64,000 bases of DNA from Klebsormidium nitens (Eukaryota; Streptophyta; Klebsormidiophyceae; Klebsormidiales; Klebsormidiaceae), in NCBI GenBank assembly GCA_000708835.1, contig DF237063.1, positions 62,001-126,000 of the forward strand, given 5' to 3'. The notes below the pieces were generated by a model. It was given only the letters and a program-made list of their open reading frames with translations. It was not told where the DNA came from and ran no database searches. Both the position numbers and the translations under genes were made by a program. Positions 15,001-25,600 of this stretch are shown one piece after another (the first letter of the stretch is position 1; every line of letters starts with the position of its first letter).

Positions 15001-17998
15001 CTAAAAGCAGAAACGAGACTTTCATTTTGTTTTTGTGGTAGTAGGGGGCGCCGTAGCGGTGATATGAGTGGTCGAACACGTACTCACTGGGGAGTGCCTG
15101 GGAATTTCACATGCTTGAATTTTCCAAGAGGTTGGTTATTCAGGGCCGACAGCGAAGAATGTTAGGGACACCGTAGCGGTGGTGCGTGCTGGCCCACGAG
15201 TGATCATCGCCCTGGGAGTGCCTGTGTTGAAAATTGACGATTTTGGAGTCAGCATTGGTAACACTAACCATTCGGTTTGCCAGAATTCAGGACTGGACTC
15301 TCTGTTGAAAGCGTAGTGGTCAACTACGTACATGTCCTCAGAGTGCTTGTCAATCACAAGAATAGGAGGTTCCCAGTCAGGATTTCGGTTTCTCTTTGAA
15401 TCAATGGATTAAGCCATGGGGTCTTTGGTCTGAATTCTGTGTTAAGAAGGGCCCGCCATAGCGGTGGTGCGAGCTGGCGCATGAGTGATCGGAAACGCAT
15501 GCGCCTGGGGAGTGCCTGGTGGTTTGAGATTCGGGGAGTTCGTGAACCACTTGAGAAGGGGAGCCGCTTTCCAACTTGGCAGACTGTATACGAGGAAGTT
15601 TGTGAACGTGCCCCCTTGAAGGGTTGCTGAAAAGCTAGGCAACTGCAGCGTCGACCTTGCGAGACGAGATAGTAGGGACAACCTTTCCTCGGGAAAAGGT
15701 CGCAACTCAGGGGCCTGTGGCTTGGATCGAAACAGGTTTTGTCTTTCTTAAAAAGCCCGTACATCACAGCATGAACTTACGTTTACACCCTAGAACCTTT
15801 TCCACCTCCGAAGCAACAAACGAGCAAATGTCTTGAGAAGTGTAGTTACCTTCTAAGATGCATAGGCACCACTCCAAACAGTCGCTAAGAAGTGAATAAT
15901 GACATCACGTCGCCCTAGAAATGAAGTACCGTTCCAAGCAACAAAGCGTCGATTGACTATGTTTCTCTGAGAGTTGTGCTCACCCTTTGAGGTACATAGG
16001 CACCACTCCCAGCACGGCCCCAGTGTCATCCCTAGCTACAACGTGCTGCGGCAGCCAGCCTTCCTCCTGTAAAATCAAGATTGCTTGGTTTCGAGATGCT
16101 CCAGATTGTGGCATGGCCATTGGTTTGTTTCGAGATGCTCCCGACTGTGGCATGGCCATTGGTTCGAACAGGAGGACTCCATTCTTTGCGGTTTTAGACT
16201 ATGGCTTCCATTAGGGACATAGTCTTGGACCCTGAGACTCAGCAGTTTCTAGGGTGCGTGGAAGGGAGCCCGAGAGGAAGCCCGAAAGTTACACTTTGTT
16301 TCGAGCGTCCAATTCAAGATGTCATCGTTGAGCACACCGCAGGACGATCCACAGTCCTAGATTCTCCCTGCCACTCCGTTCTTCTAGGAGTCGCTTGGAG
16401 AAAATGAAACGAGTGTTGTCAAATCGCATGGAGGGTTGGACAGATAATTTTGGAGCAGCCAGGGGAAAATTCCGACGCCAAAAAGGCAGACGCGGGGAAT
16501 GGTGCCACGTGAGAACGACTCAGAGTCGACATCGTTGCTGCAACAGAAGCAGGTGTCCTCTGAAAGGGAAACTGGTCTGCCAACTTCCACAAGTCATGTA
16601 CCCCTCTCAGCAATTCCTTCAAAAGCCCCCCTTCCTCACCTTGACTGCGCTCTTGCTTTCCTCCAAACTCAGGAGGAACGCGTGCGACAAGAACGGGTTG
16701 CGCGCCCCCTCCCCCGCTGCCTCGAGCGCGCAAGCGTCCCAGTCTTCCGGAGAGACTTTTGAAATGTCCGTTATTACTGAGACTGTCAGGTTGAGCTGCG
16801 CCGTCGACTGCTGATCCCCCTCGCCCTGGCTGGTGGTTGCTACCTCCTGCAAATTTACATCCAGAGGGGCTCTGAATGTCAAGCAAGGTCTTTATAAGCT
16901 TTGTTCCACAATCTTAGAAAATGCATCAACTTCAATGCCATGTTGGGACGTGGATTAGGCAGCTTTGCTGGAAGAGCGATTCCATGTCAGTGGTGATTGA
17001 TGTTCTGTTGATCATGCGTCTGATCTTTGGATGTTCTTTGAACAGGAGTATTGTCTTAGAGAGCAGGTCAACTATGAGAACATACTGAAGAGTAATATTT
17101 GATTGATTTGTCTTGGTGGACCTTTTGTGAAGGGACTCAGAGAAACTCTGAACAGGACAGCCAGCGGCCAGCGATATGGTGGCCAGGGAAAATAGATGAT
17201 CCTTTCAACAAACTATCTGAAAGACCGCGTAAAGATAGCGGAACAAAAACGTTATGGTAAGTCTTTAACAGCATCGTTGGATTTTACTGATTCATTCCTT
17301 TCAATGCAAGTGGCTCGCAAAAGATAGATCTCCATCACTTCTCCAGACCAAGGATAGACGATTTTCTGATTGGTGGTTTCCGAACTCTGAAGCTCCCGAA
17401 ACCCCTTTATGCCCAGATGTGGACAACCTCGATAAGGTTGCAACTTTTGCAAGCGTCTTGCGACAAGAAAGACGGAAGAGGGCATGTCCATCCCAACTTC
17501 AGCAGGTTCCAAGGGGGTCACCTAACCAACTCAACACCTTCGAGCAAACCGAGCCAGAGTGGGGGTATTTTTCGTTAAAACAATGTTTTGTCATCAGATC
17601 TGAGAGCCAGTTGTCTCACGCTCTTGCTCTCCCAGCTCTCTGTGCCCACAGGTACTACTGATCTTTTGGGGGCGAACCATCCTGCGCGTATGCTCGAGCG
17701 GCTGCGATGCTTGTGCAGTGGGTGAAGCTGGCATTTGGAATCATTCCAGTCCTGCAGACGATGTCACATAGTGGTGTAAGTTGAGGTCGGGAGCAGGTTG
17801 TTTGCCACTCTGAAAGATCACCAGTAATAAGCCAATCAGCTGATATACCTGATTCAAAGAAGGCGAAATCTGCAGTTCATCCCATCGATATTCTCCAAGA
17901 ATGTCAGCTTGACTGCTTGACTTGGGCCGCCGACCTGTGCCACAGAAAACCTGAGACAGCGATTTTGAAGGTTTCGAATGCAGGCTAGGTGGCACCAT
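9047..17998 (-). CDS. FemAB-like (DUF482, PF04339/COG3146) acyl-CoA N-acyltransferase-fold protein
   Basis: Exons in transcript order: tentative transit-peptide exon 17849-17998; 16640-16846; 15984-16066; 14425-14623; 14041-14162; 12992-13109; 12059-12111; 10860-11070; 9563-9733; 9047-9151. All phases fit, giving about 472 residues. The whole DUF482 order is present: WDACALEAAG...NPFLSHAFLLSLEES, EEGWLPQHVVARDDTGAVLG, HSQGEYVFDHSWA, YYPKLQSCVPFTPATGPRLL, GVSSLHCTF, GVQYHWLNRDYDSFDAFL, SSKRASVRKERKKV, IHWDAFYQFYRNT, WGTPYLTRDFF, DTLFGRNWGC, LHFEACYYQ, GAQGEHKIQRGYLPTPTFSAH, DFLRREMAQ. The family occurs in proteobacteria and plants; the substrate is unknown. The first exon (Ser/Lys/Arg-rich, plausible organelle transit peptide) is supported only by phase. 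The donor after 14041 is GC rather than GT. Introns hold decayed copies of neighbouring exon ends. Confidence 0.88.
10186..10225 (+). repeat. G-rich, telomere-like tract in a FemAB-like gene intron
   Basis: The plus strand carries runs of GGG separated by TA or TTA (GGGGTAGGGTTAG...GGGGGTTAGGGTGGG). This resembles a degenerate (T)TAGGG telomeric repeat and can form a G-quadruplex. It lies in the 1.1-kb intron between exons 9563-9733 and 10860-11070. It is short, so an interstitial telomeric origin is only a suggestion. Confidence 0.4.
11188..11542 (-). repeat. Three decayed copies of the acceptor/5' end of exon 10860-11070
   Basis: The real junction region (11038-11120, plus strand AAAGTCGCGGGTTAGGTACGG...) recurs at about 11188-11265, 11315-11393 and 11459-11542, spaced about 150, 127 and 144 bp, all in the same orientation. 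The last copy still reads WG.PYLTRDFF in the exon frame. The copies include both exon bases and adjoining intron bases (GGCGGTTAGCG / TCGGTTAAGG), so the duplicated unit spans the splice site. Confidence 0.75.
13214..13640 (-). repeat. Decayed tandem copies of the acceptor/5' end of exon 12992-13109
   Basis: The segment around the real acceptor (13090-13202; GCGTCGAAGCTGCGGCGAAGAGAC on the plus strand, then a TTGACGTTTCTTCTGAGAGT-type flank) recurs at about 13214-13333 (GCGTCAAGCTGCGGTCAAGAGAC, then GATGTTTTGTCTGAGGTTAC) and from about 13351 (GCGTCGAAGCTTCGGTGAAAGAC). A weaker trace is at about 13608 (ACGGCAAAGCTGCGGGGTAAGG). Spacing of the first copies is about 125-135 bp. All lie in the intron directly upstream of the exon in transcript sense. 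Confidence 0.65.
14717..15520 (-). repeat. Six-copy array of exon fossils from exon 14425-14623 of the FemAB-like gene
   Basis: The 5' part of the real exon (EYVFDHSWASAHHRYG, plus-strand 14551-14626) recurs in direct orientation at about 14717-14786, 14876-14944, 15035-15102, 15161-15230, 15309-15350 and 15446-15520. Spacing is about 120-160 bp. Each copy keeps the GGCACTC.. junction motif, and four or five keep a preceding AG that could act as a splice acceptor. Several also share a non-exonic flank (ATTCTGTGTTAAGARGGGC). Copies carry small deletions and substitutions; in copies 2 and 3 the exon sequence GGCGAGTACG has become GTGAGTACG, a good donor consensus. The array occupies most of the intron. 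Confidence 0.85.
15810..15890 (-). repeat. Decayed copy of the 3' end/donor of exon 15984-16066
   Basis: The plus strand around 15843-15872 (TTACCTTCTAAGATGCATAGGCACCACTCC) matches the real exon end at 15981-16010 (CACCCTTTGAGGTACATAGGCACCACTCC). On the coding strand it reads GVVPMHLR followed by GTAAC, so a usable donor is retained. The flank (GAAGCAACAAACGAGCAAATG / CAAGCAACAAAGCGTCGATTG) is duplicated too, giving a unit of about 140 bp. Confidence 0.65.
16083..16165. repeat. Tandem duplication of about 37 bp in a FemAB-like gene intron
   Basis: TTTCGAGATGCTCC(A/C)GA(T/C)TGTGGCATGGCCATTGGTT occurs twice in immediate succession, nearly identical, just upstream of the acceptor of exon 15984-16066. 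This is a recent tandem duplication inside the intron. Confidence 0.85.
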
Positions 17999-18856
17999 TT
18001 GGCGAGAAGGACTGAGCCAATAGCCTTGCCTCCGGATTGAAGAGCAATCAAGAAATGAGGTTTTAGCTGTGGCAGATAGAAATTCTTCCAAAACAAGGCG
18101 GAGCAAAAAGGGCAGTCTTTATACAATGGAGAGTGCCCACCTTCTTCAAGAGACCGTGTTTCAAGCGAGGGCGGAACAGTTGTCCGCCGTGAGCACAGTA
18201 AGCGTGAGTGAATGGAGAGAAGGAGCTCCTAATACTTCCTTCCGACGTTTTAAGAGCATTGATGTCCCCAAGACACTTGCGTCCTGTTGCCGCCATTTTC
18301 CAGGTGCAGATCATATGTTACCGTATAACAGTTTTAACTTTTATCAAACCGACATGGACTCGGAGACTCAGAGTCAGACTCGGAGCATTCAAAAAGGTCG
18401 GCTGACAGTGAATACGTGTTCCGGGCCTGGCCCTCTCTTGAGTGTTAGGGCGGAACGGACGGAAGCTCCCTCCACCCGGGACCACGTTCTGCGTTTCATC
18501 CAGGGCTCGGCTGGGCTCGGCAGCGGACCGGTTCAGTTGTCCGCCAGTTCACACCAGTCCGCCGGAACGCAGTTCTTCACGGGCTGCGGACTTCACAAAG
18601 TCCGCATTGCATTTTGTCAGGACAAAGGGCAGAGCTGGGCAGAGCGCTAGCGAGGACCAGCTTGTTGCAGGCGCACATTGGTGCTGGCCCTGGTCGTCGA
18701 GCTCCGACTCTCTTCCTGCAAGTAGGTAGGTTGAGCCGTAAAGGTCGACTGTCCTTGCCTGTATCTTCAATCTTCCTTGATGAGAGGACGGATATTGCTG
18801 AGATTGAAGCAGGGCGTCCGGCTAAGCGTGCGCGGATTTGAGGGGCCATCTTGCTG
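17999..18856. promoter_or_regulatory. Divergent region between the FemAB-like gene and the F-box gene
   Basis: The two start codons point away from each other across 858 bp, so both promoters and 5' UTRs should be here. The minus-strand frame continues open upstream of the tentative FemAB ATG at 17998 without another ATG in that stretch. I see no TATA box or known motif that I can support. Confidence 0.45.
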
Positions 18857-20440
18857 ATGGCAGAAGCGGGGACAGTCCCAACCCCGATTGGCGAGTTGCC
18901 GGAGGCGATCGCAATCTCAATTGCCGGCTTGCTGAGCCTTCGCGATATTAGTTCGCTGGCGCAAACATGTGCTAGCTGGCATGCAGCTTGCTCCAGCGAT
19001 GATCTGTGGAGATCCTTGTACTCGAAGAGGTGGCCAGATTCACCCCTGCTCAGTCCCGCTTCCAATGGCAGCCCCTTGATCTCGGCCCATCAGCATGCCT
19101 CGTCGCCTCTGGAGAACTACGGAGTGGGGTTTTCAGGCAGTAATGCCAAGGCCGTGCAAACGAATGAAAGTGACCTGGGGGCTCATTCATGGAGGGCAAG
19201 ATTCAAGACCCGCATCAATCAGGTGGCAGCTGATGAGAAGGCGCTGGCTGCTCTGCTGGATAATTTTCCAACCTTTGGAGGGAGGACGTCTCGGAGCATT
19301 GAGGTTGGTACTGCTTGTTGCTAAGAAAGAAACCTTCCGGTGCAACAATTTCGTGATATTCCATTCTTTTGCAGCACTTTTTCATGTGGGGCGCACGCCA
19401 AGCGCTTCCTTCGTGGAGCCGCTGTTGAAGTTCTACCGGATATGTTATATGCCTCAAATGAAACAGTCTCGTTCATTCTGTTGGTTGAGAGGACGTTGCT
19501 ACTAAAGTAAGTGCTTGCTCAGCGATGATTACAGCATGATACTTCGGTTGCTTCAGATGCCTCAATGCCAACAATAAAAACCAAAGATCTGGATAGGTTC
19601 TCTTGGTGTACTTGAGCTAAGATTACAAACTGTATCAGGCTTCTCACAGACCAAAGCTCTTTGTGAAATATGTTTTTTCTGATCCAGATTAATGCATACC
19701 AAGATGCCTTGGGAATCTTGAGGAGGAGCCGATGGAGCACCGAGGATGTGTTGGAAAGACTCTTGTCTCCAAAGAAGAGCGTCTTCCTCAATGTCGTTGG
19801 ACTCCATCATTGCTTGCAGGTACCAAAAAGAAATGTAAGGCTCGCAGACTTGTGCTTAGTCAGGCCAGGAGATGCCCCATCTAAATTGGTCCTTTCTAGG
19901 CTTGTCTAGCAAACATGACACTCATCAAAATCCAGCCCTCCTTACTTGTGAGTGCTGATTAGGACATTCCATCGGGGTTCCTCAAAGGGCATGAGAAGGC
20001 CTGATACATTGCAACATCTCAGCAGATCTGTCCAGAATGAGCCGAATGACCACGAGTTTTTTCCATGCCTTCATCTCTTCAAGATATAAACATATGAAGT
20101 TTGTGTGCAGGTCTTGGCGCTGCAATTCTGGCTTGAGAAACAAGCGGTTGCTAGCAGGACAATATGCATCCGGGTATGGTCGATGGGTGGATGGGCCGTC
20201 CAAGGATTTCGTCGCCGGGATGAGTTCCTTGTGTTACCTGATGTCAGCCTTTCCTCCATTTTAATGAGCTATGTGACCGAAAATGTAGAAGAGGTTCCTC
20301 TGGACGACAAGGAGCGCACCGGTTCGCGAGCTTTGAAGGTTCTGAAGCGGGGGCTGATGCATGAAGTCCGGAGGGTCCAGCTATCCGCTGACTTTGAATC
20401 TAGTGCTTGGGTTGCACGTGAGCAACATTCACAAAGGTAG
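18857..20440 (+). CDS. F-box protein
   Basis: Three exons, 18857-19303, 19688-19819 and 20111-20440, all phase 0, give 302 residues. The start is the ATG at 18857 (MAEAGTVPTPIGELPEAI); the two codons before it are TTG CTG. Residues about 10-60 form an F-box: LPEAIAISIAGLLSLRDISSL followed by AQTCASWHAACSSDDLWRSL and YSKRW. F-box proteins bind SKP1 and present substrates to an SCF ubiquitin ligase. The rest shows no WD40, Kelch or LRR repeats; it contains YQDALGILRRSRWSTEDVLERLL and IRVWSMGGWAVQGFRRRDE, which looks like a conserved plant C-terminal domain that I cannot name. The first donor (GAG|GTTGGT) is weak but is the only phase-compatible choice. The F-box call is good; the substrate is unknown. 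Confidence 0.8.
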
Positions 20441-22668
20441 CCTGCCCCGGTTGCAATTTGTGACTATGCGGCCCCAGAGTATCGTTTCGGCTAGCAATGT
20501 TGTAGGTAAAAACACAAGTCTCTCGGCTAGACTTTTGCCTTCGGCAATAAAAACAACAATGCAATAGATTTTACTAACTTTTTTCAAGATGTCATCAGGA
20601 GTTGGAACATGTACAGCAAAATACGATTCAACAAAACTTGTGAAAGTAGGCCCGGATCACGCAAAATATCGCCCATGATTACTTTTAGGCCAGTTATGTA
20701 CACAATCAAAAGACCATTTTTTGCGCAGTTTGTTTTGCAAAGACACTAGAAAGCACTGTACAGATTCTTTAACAATTGGAAGTAGGTAATCAAACAATCA
20801 GTACCTTTTTTATTAGTTGTCATTAGGAGGTCAAGGTGACTGTACAGCAAGAAGAAGATCGTCATGGACTTACTATAAAATAAGAAGAGGCGAGATGAAC
20901 ACTTTGTATAATTGGAGTTCGCCTGAATCTGCGTGAGCGACCTAGCTTCGCATGTTAAAAGGTTCAGCGACGCTTTGAGAGAGACCAGAGGCATACTAAA
21001 GAGTCCATTGCAAATAAATAGTGCCACAATCTGACATCTCTAGAGCAGTTCTCAAGGACGGTCGACACATGTTGGCAAAGGACATGAGGGACTTCGGATG
21101 CCAAATAGTTTGCCGTTCTACGTATCCCAAGTGTCGCAATGCGTTACGAGAGTGTAGGCTACCGTTGCATGACCATTGTTGAGTCGCAAATGAGGCTTCG
21201 GGGATTTGCGCATCAAGCATCATCATGGGCCTTTTGAAGTGACCCCCGTTGCCGCCCATTGCTGCAATCACCAGCGTGATAGGATTCAGTCTTAGGTTTG
21301 AGCTTACTGCCTATTCTGAATCGGGCCTGAATGGCCAAAAGCTACATATTGATTCAGGCCCGATCTGCTCCTACATTGTCGTCTCTTCTCTAGAAGGCTT
21401 GTGGAAGGCTTACGCCCCAGGCGGTCACGACTCGCGACTCAGGACCCACGTGGCACGTCCTCAGATTCTTGTAAGATCCTAGAAGTTGAGTGTACGTGAA
21501 CTTTGAAGGCTGTAACACGTCGATGTTTTGTCGATCAGCGGCTGCGATGGATTTCTTACTGTGGTTCTTATAAGCGCAGCTCGCTTCTAAATCACACCAT
21601 AAGCTATACTTATAACCTCCCCCAAGCTCTCTCCCTGTTGACGTAGTAGGTTATAGCCTATGGGCCCACTGGCCAAAGAACGAAGTTGTAAAAGTGTTCA
21701 CATGCTACTTTTACGTGCAAGGTGCGTCACCATCTTTGACACTCCGGGCAATCTGCTCTCCTCGGTGACGATCTACAATATATTTGTTAAGTTATAGGTA
21801 ACCGCAAGACAACCGGGTGGTTTCCGAGGGTCAGCTTGATCACGGTTAAGCTTCCGAGCCGACACGGTAATTTAAAAGCTTCCAGTCTTGAGTCTTTTTG
21901 CTTGTTCAGACCCCGGTTTGGTAATTGACTACCGACCTACCTAGAGATTGTCTGTTCGGTCATGAAGAAATGCTAGGATACTGTACTTAGTCGCTGCCCG
22001 GTTGTTTGAAGGAGTAGCATAGGGTCGTCCGGTGGACCTTGGATGACGCGCTACCGCACGCGCGACGACGAGATGTTCGGCAATCTTGTGGGCGGCAGTG
22101 CCGGCCTAGGTAACACTCGGCTGGTAACACTATTCGGTCCCACTCAGATAGGGACATGGACATAAAATCCGCCGTTTTGATTGAGCCGCGTGTCAAAAAG
22201 ACCCACGTGTCGATCATAGACCGGGGTCCGAGGCGCCGGAAATACAATTTGATGCAACGTCATTTGTTAGTCACATAATGACTTTCTGAAGATCGGACGG
22301 TCAAATTCAATCTATCATTGTATCGAACGGCCATCTGGGGGCTCAATGGCTTATTCATATTCCTGATTTCGTCTTATAAGAGCGGTCATACTCTCCCTTA
22401 TCTCTCTTTTTTCCCCTCTTTTTCTCTTTTCTCTCTTCTTTTCCCCTGTACCTATCTCTTGGCTGTGAGTGGGACCCCACCTGTGATGCAACTTCGTTCT
22501 TTGTACACTTGCCCCACTGGCAGGGTCTAGAGGCAGAGGAAGGGCCCCTGAACTGTGCAGCAGCCAGCGCCCTGCCAGCGCTGCTGCAACTGGGGGGCAA
22601 GCCTGCAGGACGGCAGGAGGACGGCAGGTTCAGGGATCAGATCGATTTGTTGGACTTGGGCGCTCGCA
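20441..22668. other. Intergenic region, no supported gene
   Basis: This 2.2-kb spacer runs from the F-box stop to the lipase start. An AT-rich part lies around 20570-21010. Open frames here are short and not protein-like. The right end contains the pyrimidine tract listed separately and should include the lipase promoter. I see no RNA gene or transposon. Confidence 0.6.
22388..22462 (+). promoter_or_regulatory. CT-rich pyrimidine tract upstream of the lipase gene
   Basis: About 75 bp are almost pure C and T (CTCTCCCTTATCTCTC..., CTTTTTCTCTTTTCTCTC), ending roughly 205 bp upstream of the lipase ATG at 22669. Pyrimidine patches of this kind are common near transcription start sites and in 5' UTRs of plant genes; that role is inferred from position only. 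Confidence 0.4.
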
Positions 22669-25600
22669 ATGGCAGCAACTAGTGGAGAAGAGTCTTCTAC
22701 TACTGTGGGGTCTGTGACAGGGAGGCAGTACGACCTGAGGGCCTTGGCAGACCCACTCTTCCAATTCTACCGGCGTTCTTTTCCCCCAAGTGAGTTTTTG
22801 AGGCTTGTCTGGGTTTGATACAGAACTGTTTCGATTGAGTTCATAGGTTTGTTCAGAACATGCAATCAGAGTTTGTGCCTGAAAGAAAAAATGTCTTGTG
22901 TTCCTGCTTCCGTAATGCATGTGAAGCCCAGGTCCGTGATTCTGAAAAGTGAGTTGATTTATCCAAAATTTCATTAACTGTCAGAGCACCAATTGTTTAA
23001 AAACCGAGTCAGATGTGCAGCTCTGGTGGATTCTCTTGCTAGACGTCAGCTTAAAGCCAGCATTGCCTTGCTCAGTTGGGCGGGACAGCGCTCCCTCTGG
23101 GAAAGAGGACAAGCAATTGGGCAAAGAAATATTGAAGTAGCTTTCTGGCTCATGCACGTTCATTGTCACCCAAGCCTTGAGCTATGAACAGAGAAAGCTC
23201 TTCAGAAGTCATGAGGTCCTTTTGGTCAATTCCAAAGCAACAAGCAGTGTCTAATTTTCAGTGGACCTTCTCTATTGTGCCACTTTAGCTTGGTGCAAAG
23301 TTGGCTTGGGACTAAAAAGACTCTAGCCATGAGCCCCTGGTATATGGCACCTCAATAGCCGCTAATCAGTAATCAGTCAATCTGCTTTGTGGATCAGATA
23401 CCCCAACTAGAGATGGAAACAAAGTTCCCCCTCTGCGGTCACCACCATCGCGGCGGTTGCTAATACAAATCGTCGATTAACCTGTCATCTGTTCCTGTTA
23501 ACCAGGTACTCCAACTAGAGAAGGGGGGATAATTGCCCCCCTCTGCAGTCACCACCCTCTCGGCGGTTGTTCTACGATTATTGGTTAACCTGTCATCTTT
23601 TTTTATCAACCAGGTACTCCAACTAGAGATGGGGAACAAGTCCCCCGCTCTGCTGTCACCACCCTTGCGGCGGTTGCTTCCAGCATCAAGAGGGGCGCTG
23701 AGGGCATGGGCAGATGGGGGCTTTCTGAGCTCACTCTGGGGCTGTACAAGCTCTCGCAGCGCCACGCTGCCGAGGGGGCAGAGGACGCAATTGGGGGAAC
23801 GCCCGTTAACAACAGGGGGTGAGCATGGCGTGAGGCGAATGCTTCGAGCTTCGGACACTGATTTGCATTCCTGTGTGTAAGAGCGTTGGAAGACCCGCAG
23901 ATAGAGTTGCTTTTCTTGGTTTGGAACTCTCTATTCCAACAATCTGTATCTGAAATTTCAGGCCGTCCCGAATCAGGCTCGTGGAAAAGGTTGGCAGAAA
24001 TGTGTGGTACAATCTTCCTCCTTCTCCTGTAAGAGAGCGTTTTCAGCAGGTTGTTCCTTCGTGAGAAATTAGAACAGTGTCATTCATTGACCAGCCAGTG
24101 GGTTGTTGTCACACCCATACATCGTTGTCTTTCCTTTGGTTGTTGTCACACCCATACATCTTGGTCTTTCTTTTGGTTGTTGTCACACCCATACATCGTG
24201 TCGCTCCTTTGGAGTTGCACACCTTGCCTCAAGGTAAGTATGAAAACTTTTAACCAGATCCTCGAGCTGGAACCGCTTTTGCCGCTTTTGACCCCTTTGA
24301 TTCGCCCGTTCCGTCTGAGACACTCGAGGAGCTAAAGCTCATATCGGAATCTGGAGGTTGCGAGAACTCACGGTGAAACTTTGTTCAATCACAGACCACA
24401 GAAACTGCATGAAAGTCCTCTTTATCCTCCTGCACTTCTCAGAATTTTCACCCCCTTTCTTCTCATGTGTACAGCGAACTCGAGACCCTCTTGTCATGGC
24501 TCTACATCGCCAATGCCGCCTACGAGCGTGACAAGCAGGGGGTGTCCAAAATCAGCACCCTGTCTGAGGAGCAGATTGTCAAAGTGTCCCTGATCTCGAG
24601 CGTGCACAAACCGGCGTACTACCTGGCAGTGGATCACTCAAAGCGTTGCGTGATCCTCTGTGTGAGTCCACCTGCTGCGCGCTTCAATCAAGGAACTGTT
24701 GGGATATTTGTTATTCGTTAGGTGCTCGGGTTCTGGAACTCGATGAAAGGGAGGGTCTTTCAAACGTTCTACTAATCATCACTGACTTGTCCTAGAAGAT
24801 GTGCTTTTTCTGGTTCGAAACTTCCGAGAGTGTCGAGGCTTGAAATGTGAGAAAGAACGCCAGCCTAATACGTTTTGGTTTGATCCAGCTAAAGTCAGAG
24901 ACTGCCACGCTGTGTCAGACTCGGAACCCCATCTTCCTGATAAGTGGAGAATCAGCAAAATGTGGGGTTTTCATTGACCCAATCTTCCGTAGTTTTCCAA
25001 CAAGCTCATCTTTCCCCAGGTGCGAGGCACATGGACTGCCACAGACGTGCTCACAGACATGAGCCTCGCTAGCGAGCCCTTCACAGGGCCTTCTCATTCG
25101 GACGGCGGTCGAAGCGGACAGTTGGACAGTCCGGCGGCTGGGATCAGCGGCTACGCGCACCATGGCATGTTGGAAGCTGCCAAGTGGCTGGCCGAAAATG
25201 AGAGCAAGAACTTGCGCGCGTTGCTGACTAGGCATCAGGTGAGGGTCCGATTGTGATCGCTTTGTCAGCTTGCAAATTGGTGATTAAAGGCAAGGGGATT
25301 TTGTACTCTTTTGAGATGGGGCACTCCAGGGCTTTTCGTAATCATCTACTGAAAGGACTCCACCTGTAATGGTCGAAGCATGACTAACGGCAGACCCTCA
25401 AAAGTGTTTTCCATTGTAAAAGTTCTCTGACACACTTGCATCGGAGAAACATTTTTCAAGAAGAAGATACCGACAACAGCAGAGTGTTTGCATGCTTTGA
25501 ACGGTGTACTTGCGGCTTTCGAGGGTGGGAAGTTCAGAGGAATTGCAAGTCAACGTTGACATGCTCCTGTTCTCGATTCAGAAATGCGTGTCTCCTGGAC

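Noticed and set aside
14717-15520. CRISPR-like array or satellite DNA
   Set aside because: Units are 120-160 bp, decayed and derived from the adjacent exon; there are no short identical repeats with unique spacers, and the genome is eukaryotic.
9047-17998. Bacterial contamination as the source of the FemAB-like gene
   Set aside because: The coding sequence is interrupted by at least eight spliceosomal introns with consistent phase and is flanked by plant-type genes.
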